DNA from: Seminavis robusta
Taxonomy: Eukaryota > Bacillariophyta > Bacillariophyceae > Naviculales > Naviculaceae
NCBI GenBank assembly: GCA_903772945.1
Contig: CAICTM010000045.1
Span: forward strand, 1 to 64,000
Direction: 5' to 3'
Length of the DNA: 64,000 nt
Shown: in pieces, positions 1 through 11,145 of the stretch
Position numbering within the stretch: the first letter of the stretch is position 1
Layout: every line of letters starts with the position of its first letter
Position numbers and translations under genes: made by a program
Notes under the pieces: model-generated
Database searches by the model: none
What the model was told of the DNA's origin: nothing
The model's input: only the letters and a program-made list of their open reading frames with translations

Positions 1-60
1 AAAAAAAGAGAGAGATGTGAATTCTGCGATCGCCACCAAGGTCCACGCAACCCTCCGTGA

Positions 61-1143
61 TATCCTTGGCCCGAGGTCCGTATCTGCTACCTCCTTGCCT
101 TCGCCCACAACTACCGCGTGTCGAACGCTGTCCGAGCTGACACAGTGGTCAAAGCCCTTCACGCCGTCGGCGAGGGGATATCCAACTTGGACCAGCCTGA
201 TCCCCGACTCGGCTCCGACGGAAAGCTCCATCCCATACTCACTGGTTACTACAAAGGACTCCATGACGGCGACGGACCTCCCGACCGGGCCTACCCTGCC
301 AACATCTCCATCCTCCAAGAAATGCTCTCCGCTCTCGACTACGTTGACCCCGTCCGGGGCACTGTCAACCAACACACTCGGGACCTCTGCATCTGCGCCT
401 TCTTCTGGCTCCTCCGCCCTGCCGAATACCTCGACACCAGTAACCCTGAGGCCCGAAGCCAGGCCTTTCTCCTTGAGGACATCACCTTCACCATCGCCGG
501 TCGCCTCCAAGTCACCGCTGACAAGATCTCTTTGAATGACGTGTCTGACCCCAGTCGCCTCACCGCGGCTTCGTTGACATTCACTGACCAAAAGAACGCC
601 GTCAAAGGCGAGTCGGTGGGTCACCGGGCTACCGCTGACCCCTGGCTTTGTCCTGTCAAATCCCTCGCCCGTCTCGTCCGTCACATCCGCTCCGCACACA
701 TCACTCTCAACACTCCATTGGAGGCTCGCGCCTCCACTCCACTCTACAAACACTACAACTCCGTCCGTAAGAAATGGTACAACGTCAAGCCCAAGTTCAT
801 CACCGATGCCCTTCGTGCTGCCGCAAAGCGGCTCGAACGGACCACCGGAATCTCCCACATGAAAGTCTCCGCTCGCTCCCTCCGTCCGGGCGGCGCCACT
901 GCTCTCCTCTGCGCCCATGTGGACTCTGATGCCATCCGCCTCCTCGGTCGATGGAAGTCAGACGCCATGTTGCGCTACCTTCGAATCCAGGCCGCCACTA
1001 TCACGCACCACTACTCCCAGAAAATGCTGGCCCATGGTGCCTACACCTTCCAGGCGGGATCCTACGACAAGTTCCTCCCGCCTGCTCAGGCGCCTGCTAC
1101 TATCGCAGAGATCCTCCTTCACGCGGAACTCTACGAGGACTAA
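61..1143 (+). CDS. Tyrosine recombinase of a mobile element (partial)
   Basis: The open frame encodes a tyrosine-recombinase-like protein. Near its C-terminus it reads SLRPGGAT, then LLGRWKSDAMLRYL, which fits the second conserved Arg box and the C-terminal Tyr region of the family. It presumably cuts and rejoins DNA to integrate its element. No ATG opens the frame, so the N-terminal part lies upstream or outside the window. Codon use is very C-rich compared with the neighbouring LRR genes, which suggests a foreign or young element. The two copies of a 218-bp repeat just downstream suggest a YR retrotransposon (Ngaro/DIRS type) rather than a Crypton, which would lack such repeats. Treated here as a fossil element that starts before the window. 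Confidence 0.75.
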   Translation, partial: YPWPEVRICYLLAFAHNYRVSNAVRADTVVKALHAVGEGISNLDQPDPRLGSDGKLHPILTGYYKGLHDGDGPPDRAYPANISILQEMLSALDYVDPVRGTVNQHTRDLCICAFFWLLRPAEYLDTSNPEARSQAFLLEDITFTIAGRLQVTADKISLNDVSDPSRLTAASLTFTDQKNAVKGESVGHRATADPWLCPVKSLARLVRHIRSAHITLNTPLEARASTPLYKHYNSVRKKWYNVKPKFITDALRAAAKRLERTTGISHMKVSARSLRPGGATALLCAHVDSDAIRLLGRWKSDAMLRYLRIQAATITHHYSQKMLAHGAYTFQAGSYDKFLPPAQAPATIAEILLHAELYED

Positions 1144-1245
1144 CCTCCCTTAGTCCAATTTCCCCAGAGAGACCTTGCCTCCTCTCGGTCTCTCCAAACT
1201 TTTCCCACCCCGCTACGCTCCCACCCTGTTCTGCCTTTGGCTATT

Positions 1246-1463
1246 TGGGTTGGCCGAATGTCGTACAATCACGCGGGACTCACATCCCGCGGGACTGCCT
1301 CATTCGTGCCTTGGTTCCCGCTCGGGATTCTAGCAATCACGAGCGGCACCCCTGGGTAGCGGAGACGGTCGGCTCAGTAAATGGCCGAGTCTCTCCACCA
1401 CCCTACTCTACTCAACTAGTCGTGCAGTGCTGCTCTAGGCGAGCGCCGCTTGTCGGCGCTCGT
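1246..1463 (+). repeat. 218-bp direct repeat, copy 1 (B1-like)
   Basis: Matches 1922-2139 with two mismatches seen in 218 bases. It holds the palindromic stretch around ATCCCGCGGGACT and ends in a hairpin built from GAGCGCC and GGCGCTC. It does not begin TG and end CA, so it is not an ordinary LTR. Confidence 0.9.
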
Positions 1464-1921
1464 TGTCGAGCAGCCGCACGCAAAAGAGGACAACGATCCT
1501 GATCCCTATCCTTCCTCGCAAACCTGAACCCTCATGGGTTCTTCGACGAATGACTCGACTCACAGTTGCCAAACTGTACCATCTCACAAAACACAAAATC
1601 GATTCCCACACTTCGCTCCTACACATCAAGTACATCTCTACATCTCTCAGGTCATCACCTGCGTTCCTGAAATGGATACCCCACATACATGTCGCTATGT
1701 CTGCCTCCATTCGAAAGATCGGCTCTAAGGCAATAGCACCCCTCGAAGACCGCTCACAGATAGCAACCTTGAATGAACACAACATGCAAGACCGGTCCAA
1801 CTCTCTCTGTCAGCCATTGAACAGTCGATCGCAAGAAGGTTGTCTCCTTCTCTGCTCACAATTCTTCCTTCAGCCGAGCTGCAAGCAAGAACTAGAATAG
1901 ATTAACCCACCTCTCCCTCCC
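1464..1921. repeat. Spacer between the 218-bp repeats (candidate A2)
   Basis: This 458-bp stretch lies between the two repeat copies. In Ngaro-type split direct repeats the order is A1, genes, B1, A2, B2, so this would be A2 and its partner A1 should lie left of the window. No convincing coding content was seen. The assignment rests only on layout. Confidence 0.4.
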
Positions 1922-2139
1922 TGGGTTGGCCGAATGTCGTACGATCACGCGGGACTCACATCCCGCGGGACTGCCTCATTCGTGCCTTGGTTCCCGCTCG
2001 GGATTCTAGCAATCACCAGCGGCACCCCTGGGTAGCGGAGACGGTCGGCTCAGTAAATGGCCGAGTCTCTCCACCACCCTACTCTACTCAACTAGTCGTG
2101 CAGTGCTGCTCTAGGCGAGCGCCGCTTGTCGGCGCTCGT
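1922..2139 (+). repeat. 218-bp direct repeat, copy 2 (B2-like)
   Basis: Second copy of the repeat at 1246-1463, about 99 percent identical, offset 676 bases. It would mark the right end of the tyrosine-recombinase element, about 80 bases before the end of the LRR gene that follows. Confidence 0.9.
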
Positions 2140-2218
2140 CCCTGCCTATTGCCTCTTATGTACGTAATTGAGGAGTACAGTCGTACGATTATGAACACAA
2201 AACAGCCAATCATTCCAT

Positions 2219-5200
2219 TCAGGTGGAAGTCTGGTTCTCCTCACCCAGAAGCTGACCATCGCCAATCAGATTCTCGACTTCCAACAGCACCATACTCATA
2301 GTAGAACAGTTACACCAGTCACATCCACAGAGCATGTGGCCACAGTCGAAAGTAAGGTTGTGTGCAGAACACAAGCTCTCAGGGATAATGCCAGAAAGAT
2401 CATTTCCATGCAACAAGGCTTGGCCATAAGGTGCAGGGAAAGGAACATTGGCAAGCTCCAGGGGCACTGTTCCAGTCAAATTATTGTCATCTAGCCAAAG
2501 CTGATGTAAACCAGTAAGCTGTCCAACCTCAGTAGGAATGGTTCCTGTCAGGTCATTATTATTCAAGAGCAACACTAACTGTTCTTTCTTGTACATTCCA
2601 AATTCACTTGGGATTGTGCCGGACAAAGCATTCCAACCAAGCCACAAGGCAAGCATCTTTGATAGCAGACCAAGTTCTGTTGGGATCTAGAGGGGGGGGG
2701 ACACCATGGACTTCATGTTAGAAGAAGAAGTAACTTGACAATTTGGCACACAACGGCTTACAGTCCCAGACAAGAAGTTATCCTTCAGTGTCATGCGTTC
2801 CAAGGCTGTTATGTTGCCAAGCCACCTGGGGATTGTCCCCGTAAGACCAGAGCTATGCAGGTACAGAAATTCCATGTCTGTAAGAACTGCAAGCTCAGAT
2901 GGGATCTAAATGAATTTACCGAAAATATTGAGCACAGCTATAGGACACATGTGCACCCACCCCCCCAAACATCACTGCAAAAACTTACATTGCCACTCAG
3001 CATATTGTCGGTAAGATCTAATGTATCCAAGAGAGTCAATTGCCCAAGTTCTGTCGGAACTTTCCCCGTGAAGAGGTTGCTACCAAACCAAACTGACTGC
3101 AAACTAATAAGCAGACCAGGCAGCAGACCCAGTTCTGTTGTTGGTAACTACAAGATGAAGAATAGGTTGTGAGGACGGCTAAACTGTATTCACAAAAGAC
3201 AAGAATCAAAATCTACTTACTGGTCCTGTCAGCTGATTTCCTTGTAGAACAATAGTTCTCATGGAGTACGAAAGCGAAAACAGGGATGATGGAATCTGGC
3301 AAAGACATTAATTCAAGGTTAAGGCATGACACAGTGAGATTTTGCAACAAGCTCTCCTTAGATACATCATAGGTCGCCACTTACAGTTCCCGTCAAAGAG
3401 TTGAAGGGAAAGGAGATAACTCCAAGTTTTGACAAACTTCCGAGTGCTTCAGGGACAGAGCCAAAAAGCCCACATCCAAACAGTGAAAGGTACTCCAAAT
3501 TTGAAAGGCCAGAGAGCTCTTCTGGGATGGTGCTGGCAACGTTGAAGTCATCCAATGCCAAGCTCCTAAGTTCAGTAAGCATGTAGAGCTCTGGTGGAAT
3601 GCCTGATCCTGTCAGGCGATTAAAGGACAGCCAAAAGTGCTTCAGGATTCCATCTCCCTGATACAAGATGCCATCCTCTAGATAGCCACCTGGATCTTTC
3701 TCACAGGGGCTGATGTGATCCAGTGGGAAAAATATATCGGCGGAAAAAATGAAATAAAAATCCTCCAAACTTGAATACCAAAGGCACTCATGAACACTGT
3801 GGTTGAGCCAGTTATCGCTGAAGAGCCATTGTTCTTTGCTGTTGGCAAAATAGAATACTGCAAGTACAAAACGTTGTACAACTCTCTGTTCTGTAAGGTT
3901 GTGTAGGATGTCAATCTCTTCCAAGAGCCACTCGAATGCCCTCAACTGAGGCGATTCTGGGTCCTCCAGAATTGCAGAGACTGTTGGTTCAGGGAAAAGT
4001 GACAGCCAGTATTCTGAATAGGATGATGGCCCCTGGGATGGGTTGCTGCTGGGCACCTCACTAGGCACGGCTGTATCCCGTTTCTTTCCAGGTGTCAAAA
4101 TGGCTACCAAAATAATCGTGATGGCCAAGAAGACAATGACTCCCAAGAGGACCTTAGTTTTGAATTGCTTCATCCTTTCTTCTCTGTTGTTGTTGATGTT
4201 GTCCGGATTATAATCTTGCGCATGGGGCAGATCTTGAGGGGTTGTTTCATCTGCCACTACCAAATTGGCCACAGCCAAGCCACTATTGCCATTTTCTGGT
4301 TCGATCGTAGGTGGTCGAGTAGTCGCTGGTCCAATGTTTGTCTCTGCTGTTTCCAAATTTTCCTCTGGTGGTTGGAAATTTACACTAGCGTAGGCTCCTG
4401 GTTGTGCTTGAGGTCTTCTGTTGGCAATACTCGTTTCGGCTGGAGGCAAAGGCAACATTCCATGATTGCCATCATTTTGTACCATATTGACCTGAACTAC
4501 ATCCTTGTTGACAAGTCCAATTTTGTTGTCCTCACGTGTGCTCGAAACATTGCTTACTATTTGTTCCTTGTGGTGGTTCTTCTGCTCAATGGTGTCCACA
4601 GCTGGAGAAGCTTTAGCCGAAAACGATTGTGCCTCATCTTCATTCTCCTTCTTTTCTTTGTCTTCATTCTCCTGCTGCTCAATGGTGTCCAAAGCAGTTG
4701 ATGGAGAAATGTTCCCTTCTGGAGTGGTAGTGTTTTCACCTTGGTCGAGACCTGCATCTTGGAGCAGCCGAGCCTCCACCATTTTGACCCCGTCGAATGA
4801 GGATAATCTTTCTTCGTCATATCCCTGTGTCCCTGTCCCGGCTACAGCAGCCTCCATGTTTGCTTGGTCTGGCTCTGAATTTCTTAGCCGTGCTTCCACA
4901 ATTTTAGCCAGATCCAGAGGATCCAATCCTTCTTCCATATACGTATTTTGGGGGGCTGTCTCACTAGAGTTTTCCTTCGAAGCTCTTGCTTCTTGTTCAA
5001 AAGCAAGCAGCTTTCGACGTTCAGCCTCGCCAGCTTCACAAGCACCACCAGAAGCACTTATCCTGGCGGCCTTTTCAATAACGTCGAATTCTATCGTTGA
5101 CTGTGACTGGTGCGACTCGTCGAGATCTCCCGGTGTGCTGGTTGATACAGCTTCTGTAGGAGCACCAGTATCAGTGCCAGTATCACCGGGCATCGGCACA

Positions 5201-5244
5201 GCTGATTGGTGATCATCATCATCATCATGTTTGTTTGCCTGCAT
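2219..5244 (-). CDS. Type II single-pass LRR membrane protein (copy A)
   Basis: Five exons: 5244-3385, 3295-3221, 3147-2989, 2905-2762 and 2686-2219, all with GT-AG introns in phase 0, giving about 901 residues. There is no signal peptide. Residues 1 to about 355 are acidic, low-complexity and probably cytosolic. They contain the family motifs FDVIEKAAR, QPGAYASV and GLAVAN. A membrane segment follows at about 362-383 (VLLGVIVFLAITIILVAIL) behind a basic stretch. Then come a cap region with NHSVHECLW and LRRs of the plant-like form LxGxIPxELGxLxxL. The protein ends in a Cys cluster (CGHMLCGCDWCNC). The inferred role is a surface receptor or adhesion protein; the ligand is unknown. It is divergent from copy B. 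Confidence 0.85.
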
Positions 5245-6064
5245 GGTTAAGGTTTAGTTTGATAGCTTCGTTCCTTTGTTGCCACAGCTGTTGGCACTCT
5301 ACGGTACCAGCAATTTTTTTGGAAGAATCAAAGCGAAAGCAAACAGAGTTACGGTGCAGCTGTATGTGCTCATTACTCGATCAGTGGTGAGAGAAAAGTC
5401 TGTGGCCGCGGAGATGAATAAGGGGGGTGTGGCCGCGGAGATTGTTTCCTAATGACATTGTCGGTCTTCCTGGACTGTGGATGTTAATGGACTCCAGAGG
5501 ATCTGATTTCCATAATCTGAGACACGCCCGACGATCAGGGACTGAAAAGGCTTAACATGAGATGGATTTTGTGACTGAGAAGGGCATTTGTTCTAAATGG
5601 CACTTGAATCACAGTTCCAAAGCCGAACGCAGCCACCTGTTCGGCCTCACATAATTTTCTCATTTTGGACCAAAAATTGAAAAGGTGTCCGAACGAATTC
5701 GAGAAGCCACTGAACTGGCAAAAAGACGAAGTGCACCCGAGCACTTTTACTGAACTTTGTAGAAGTCAACAGCCCTCTCCCACTATTATCCACTCCACAG
5801 AGTTTGCCTGGTCTAGACTACGTTAGATCAGTACGCCTATCTTAGATAGTCTGTAATCCTCATATTGTGGATAGAGTCCATCCTCTTTTTGCTTCCCCGT
5901 AAGAACTCGATCCTTTATAAAATAGCGGCCAATAGGACGTTCAAGTTTTCTTTTGGCCATTGCCGATATCAACCAAAACAACCAAGTCGACATCCTTCAT
6001 CAGATCCAAAGCTCTACGGTAGCATACGGCATAGCCGTTCCTTCTCAAAATTATTACCCAAAGA
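5245..6064. promoter_or_regulatory. Shared 820-bp region between divergent LRR genes A and B
   Basis: Copies A (minus) and B (plus) start back to back here, so both promoters must lie in this stretch. A TATAAAA box sits near 5915, about 150 bases before the start of B. A 14-base unit GTGGCCGCGGAGAT occurs twice near 5402 and 5430. No gene was seen. Confidence 0.5.
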
Positions 6065-9000
6065 ATGAGCGAGAAACAGTTTCATCCAGAGGGAAAGGGC
6101 GAGGAGGAGCGCTTCGACGTGCTCGAGGTCGTGGCGGCCCGAAACAGTGGCAACATTGATGCAGAGCGCCAGAAATTGGAGTCTTTTGCACAGGAAGCAC
6201 AAACGAGAGAGCAAGAGCAAGAGCTGGCACCGTCTGACTCACTACATGGAAGGAAAAGGCACCATACATCAAGCATAAGTAGCAAAGCAAACACAACTGA
6301 ACAGGAAACACAAGAGGACGAACGTGGAGGCAATGGAGATAACGATAATGATAGCTTCATGATCAAGGTTGTACGCGAGCGACAGAAAATTCACCAAGCA
6401 GAAGCAGAAGCCACTGGTGCTATTAGTCAGCCGTCCACGGAACTAAAGCAGCAGCCACCCACTGCCGGTGGCACTGCCAACCACCCCGGTGCGTATTCTG
6501 CGGCTCCTGGTACAGATCCACAAAGAACGACAGATCTTCGACTATCCTTGGTGGGTCTGCCCTCTTCCACTGCAACACAGATAGCTGGTTTGGACCCAGA
6601 GCTTGGTGATGTTACTCCTACAACATTGAGCCGTAAGCCAAATGTTGTTATCCAGGTGCCACCAGGAGCAGAGCCAGTTTTCGGTCCCGATGTTCCAACC
6701 GAAGCTGGTCCCAGTCTTCCCACAATCCAATCGGACAGTTTTAGTGGAGGCGGCCTTGTGGAGGCAGATCCCGTATCAGAAGAAGATGACGAGGCCATGC
6801 AGAATGCCACACAAGTCGATACAGAACAGATAAAAGCGAGGACAAGCGAAATCAAGCGACAAAATCACAGAAAGTTTGCCTTGGCATTTCTGGGTATTGC
6901 AGTTGTCATCATAGTCATTGTTATGACCATCCTGGGGGGCACCGGCTCCTTCTCAAAGGACCCTCCTGAGATTATAGAGGCCACCCCTCCACCATTCAAG
7001 AATGCAACACGGCCTCCGACCCCTTCACCCACCCAGGCCCCAACACAGTATTTGGTTGTCCTTCGAGAGGAACTGAATCTGCCAACTGCAACACTTGACA
7101 AAATTGACGCCAACAGTGCTTCAGCACAGTACAGAGCTTTTGATTGGCTAGAATCGAATCGAGAGTTGTATGATGGTCTGCTACCGTGGCAGAAGCAGCA
7201 GCTCTTTGCTCTGTTAACCTTTTACTTTGATTTTTCTGGTCCAAAGTGGCCCAAAGTAGTGGGGAAAACTTGGCTGGAGGAGAAGGACGTGTGCAGGTGG
7301 TACTCGGCAGAATATGGTAAGTTGCTTGTTTGGAGACTACAACGTGTGCACCATATTGTGAAAGTGGATGGGTTGTTCACTGATTGATTGATTTGTGTGC
7401 GATTTTGCTGCCAGGGGCGTTTGATGAGGACGGGGGCTTCCTTGAGTTTGCAAAGTTGAATACAGATATCCAGCAGGCAACTGCCAGGAACTCTTGCACT
7501 TTTGATGGCAAATTTCAAGCTTTGGTAATGGCCCAATTGCCTCTTGAGGAGGAAGTCCCGCAGATTCCAGCTGAAATCTCTCTGCTGACATACTTGTCAG
7601 CATTGTCGTTGCCTCACAATAAAGTCAACCGTTCGTTGGTCGACCTGCTATCCCCTGAGATTTATGAGATGGAGAATCTGGATTACATCAACTTTTGGAA
7701 CAATTTCCTGTCGGGTCCATTGCCTTCAGAGTTTGGGTCATTGACAAAGCTGGATACCATTGGGCTGCGTGACAACCAACTCACGGGCTCCATTCCTGCT
7801 AGCTGGAGCAAATTGACCAATATGAAGGATCTGGATGTGGCAAACAATAGGTTGACAGATTCCTTGCCAGATTTCTTTTCAACTCTGGGTTCAATGACGA
7901 AATTGACAAGCCTGAATGCCTTCTCGAACTGGTTTGTGGGGCCACTACCACCGGAAATTGGCCTTCTTACTTCCCTTGGAAATCTGGATTTGAAGAGGAC
8001 TGCTGGTCTGAACGGCACAATCCCAACTGAAATAGGCCTTCTCACTTCCCTTGAACGTCTCAATTTGAACAGAAATGCTGGACTGTATGGCACAATCCCA
8101 ACAGAGATCGGACTTCTTACAAGCCTTACTTTTCTGGATCTGTCTCACTGCAGTTTCACTGGTGAAATTCCAAGTGAAATTGGTTTGCTTACAGGCCTGG
8201 AAAGGCTCTATTTTATGCGAACTAAATTTTCTGGTACGGTCCCACGAGAGATCTTCCTGCTCACCAATCTTAAGAGATTCTACTTCGACGCCAATCCGAA
8301 CCTGAGTGGCTCTATACCAACTGAAATTGGGTTGCAAACTGCACTTGAGAAAGTCCAGATGTATGCGTGTGCTCTGGGTGGAACAGTCCCTACTGAGATT
8401 GGCCATCTTACGGCTTTGGGGCATTTCTGGATAGGAGACAACCCCTCCATCAATGGCAGAATACCTAGCGAGCTGTGGTCACTACCAGCCTTGACCAGTC
8501 TTGGGCTGGCGAGGAACAGCTTCACTGGCCCAGTTCCCTCTGAAATTGGCATGCTCCAGGCCTTAACAAACCAGACAGCCACAGCTGCAGGCAGTGGGGT
8601 GAACATTGGAGGCAATGCATTGAGTGGCTCAATTCCCAAGGAAATTGGACAACTTGTTGGCTTGCAGTATCTCTTCCTTGGTGGGAATACTGGGGTATCT
8701 GGCGGAGGTTTACCATCAGAGTCTGGCATGCTCACATCATTGGTTAAACTTGTTGTTTCTGGGAGCTCTCTTCGTGGCAGTCTCCCATCTGAACTGGCAT
8801 TACTAACGGGCCTGACAGCACTCGAACTTTCAGAATGCGCACTCACTGGCTATATACCAAGTGAGATTGCATTGATGGCTGGTGTTAAAACACTTGACTT
8901 GTCAGCAAATGCTCTGATTGGGAGCATTCCCAGTGAGATTGGATTGATGGAAAACCTTGCGGAGCTCATGCTCCACAACAACTCTCTATCAGGGACTATC

Positions 9001-9192
9001 CCAGAAAGGCTCGTAGGAAATGAAAGTTCACTTGCCCGTCTTTCATTGGAGAACAATCCTGAGTTATCTGGGGTTGTGCCTGAAATGGTTTGCTCATTGG
9101 GGTATCACAATGCCAGTGAAGGAGACTATGCAGGATTATCATTTGATTGTGAAGAAAGTGTTTTGTGTGGTTGTGAATGGTGTATTTGCTAG
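6065..9192 (+). CDS. Type II single-pass LRR membrane protein (copy B)
   Basis: Two exons, 6065-7316 and 7415-9192, joined by a 98-bp GT-AG intron in phase 1; about 1009 residues. The cytosolic N-terminus holds FDVLEVVAARNSG and HPGAYSAAPG; the GLAVAN motif is diverged (GGGLVEADPV). A membrane segment lies near residues 270-292 (FALAFLGIAVVIIVIVMTIL), preceded by basic residues, so the long C-terminal part is predicted outside. After a cap region (DWLESNRELYDGLL, DVCRWYS) there are roughly eighteen LRRs of the IPTEIGLLTSL type, several nearly identical, which points to recent internal duplication. It ends with the Cys-rich LCGCEWCIC. It is divergent from copy A and is the largest family member here. 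Confidence 0.87.
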
Positions 9193-9618
9193 TTTGCTTG
9201 TACCAGTAGCGGTGAGTGTTGGAGTGGGGTGGATGGTTGCAGAGGGTTATTTGTTGTTGGCTGTTAATGCACATTGGATACTTGATATTTGCTAGGAAAA
9301 GCTTTTTGTGTACTTTCTAGAATAGAGCAACATCTTCATGGAAGGTGTTTGTTTGACCTTGCCAGTTTGAGACAGCTCTTGTATCCTTCTAACGTCCCGT
9401 CTTCTTTGATAAAGGAAAGACAGTCCATGCACTCACCCAGGGCTTGATACCAAGATGGGTTTCGTCGAACGGGTCCCCTCAACACCTAGCCGTCTACTCA
9501 AAGCAACAGCTCTGCCTTCATCCTTCAACCGGAGAAGGTTCCTGGACGGTGTTGTTTCAACGATCGCAGTGCCAAGCTTTTAGCAGCTCTGCAGGGGAAT
9601 CGAAAGAAGCAAAAGACG
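9193..9618. other. Intergenic stretch with a short leader ORF
   Basis: About 430 bases between copy B and the coiled-coil gene. An ATG at 9448 opens a frame of about 42 codons. It could be a leader ORF or an upstream exon of the next gene. Nothing else was recognised. Confidence 0.3.
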
Positions 9619-10218
9619 ATGCAGCCATGCACTCGGAAGTTGGGAAGTCGGGACACATCGAGACATTCCCTCTCCAAGAGAGCTTTCTGCTGGAGTATCC
9701 ACATATACAGTAATCCATTCCGATTGAGAGGCACCAGCATGGTCGAAGACAAAGACAACCTCCCGTCGAACGAAGAGAATAGCAGCTCCACTAGTGAGGA
9801 GGAGGAGAGCAAGGCTGAGAATGCTACAGCAGAACCAAACCAAGACGATGATGATGAGATGGTGGTAAAGCTACTCGAGTCGATGAAGCTGGCCGAAGAT
9901 GCCTTGCGACAAGACAACCAACAATTACAAGACGAGAATGACGAATTGGCGCTGGCTATGAGAGAAATGCGGGAGCAAAATGAGCTGATGGAATCCCAAA
10001 CGAAATTGTTTGAGGAATTTAGTGTCAATAGATTGGCCGAAATCCAGCAAATGACGGATCTGCAAGAAGAACTACTGGAAGAAACCATTCCGGCCTATGA
10101 GGACATGATGGAATCGATACTGGAAGACGTGGAAGAAATCAAGAGGCGACAGAGTCAAGTAGACTCTCTTGTTTTGAATCAGTATGGTGTACAGAAGACG
10201 AAGCATCCTAAGGAGTGA
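9619..10218 (+). CDS. Small acidic coiled-coil protein, unknown function
   Basis: A single-exon frame of 199 codons. The first 40 residues are basic and Ser/Arg-rich and could be an organelle-targeting leader. A second in-frame ATG at 9739 would give 159 residues starting MVEDKDNLPS. After an acidic Ser/Glu stretch, residues about 75-190 are strongly heptad-like (LRQDNQQLQDENDELALAM and so on), predicting a long coiled coil. No catalytic motif was seen and the family is not recognised. It lies downstream of LRR copy B on the same strand but about 430 bases away, so a shared function is not implied. Confidence 0.55.
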   Translation: MQPCTRKLGSRDTSRHSLSKRAFCWSIHIYSNPFRLRGTSMVEDKDNLPSNEENSSSTSEEEESKAENATAEPNQDDDDEMVVKLLESMKLAEDALRQDNQQLQDENDELALAMREMREQNELMESQTKLFEEFSVNRLAEIQQMTDLQEELLEETIPAYEDMMESILEDVEEIKRRQSQVDSLVLNQYGVQKTKHPKE

Positions 10219-11145
10219 TGGCTTAGCCAATTGTTGCTGTCACAGGATGATCGAACCATTCCAATCTAGCTAGCTAGCTAGATCCAACAATCAATCCTTG
10301 GCCTGTCTGATTGCCCATGTGCTGCTCTTTTTCAATTGGACGGGGTTGCAGAAAGCTGTGCACGCAATTGAATGCCTGATTTTGCCCACGAAAAAAGAGC
10401 AAGTTCCGGTTGGAGGTACGGGTTCGGTATCCCTTGTGTGTTGGGGTCTATGCTGTACCGTACAGGTTGTTGGCCCTGGGCGTCAAACGTCAAACGCACC
10501 GGCTGGCCGGCTGGCATCTCAATAAATTACATTTTAAAAACACACACCATAGGTACCCAATAATGAATGAATCCAATCCAAATCCGCTCACTGCACTTGG
10601 GGCTCCCACCGGGACGGTGCATGGTAGAGGGCTTTCCTTCCACTCTAGTAAATATTCGAATGATCAATTCAATCCAATCCATCCACAAAAGCAACTCAAT
10701 TACTAGCTAGCTAGCATTTTTTCGCCTGCTTCTGGTATCCATGCACTGGAAGGTTTTGTCCCGCCCGTATGCTTCCCTTACCATTGCGGGTAGGATGGCC
10801 CTGCGAGGATCGCAGGCCAACTTCATTCCACATTTCTCAATGCCAAACAGTCACTCATGGTCTGATGACCAAAATGAGGGCATTCAGAGTTTTCAGTGCT
10901 GGCCCGGTTCACTTGCACAACATCGGAAACGAGACACCGTCAACGAAACACTGTGACTTGTGCTGTAGTCGACGATCGACAGTATCTCTGGCCCTACCGT
11001 ACGGTAATTGCCTCAACGTAACTCCCGCAATAGCAATACTGTAAACGGAAAGATCACTATCTTAGTAATCTAGCGACTTCACTTGCAATTTCAATGCCCA
11101 TTTCACTGGAGAGTCTGTCGCGAGTGTTGGCTGCTTGGGGCTTCC
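10219..11145. other. Intergenic, no gene seen; CTAG palindrome clusters
   Basis: Contains (CTAG)n runs near 10268 and 10705 and otherwise unremarkable sequence. Short frames here look like noise. Confidence 0.5.

Noticed and set aside
4505-5212. Long plus-strand frame opposite LRR copy A
   Set aside because: It is a mirror of the Ser/Glu-rich coding tail; the minus strand has the family motifs and splice sites.
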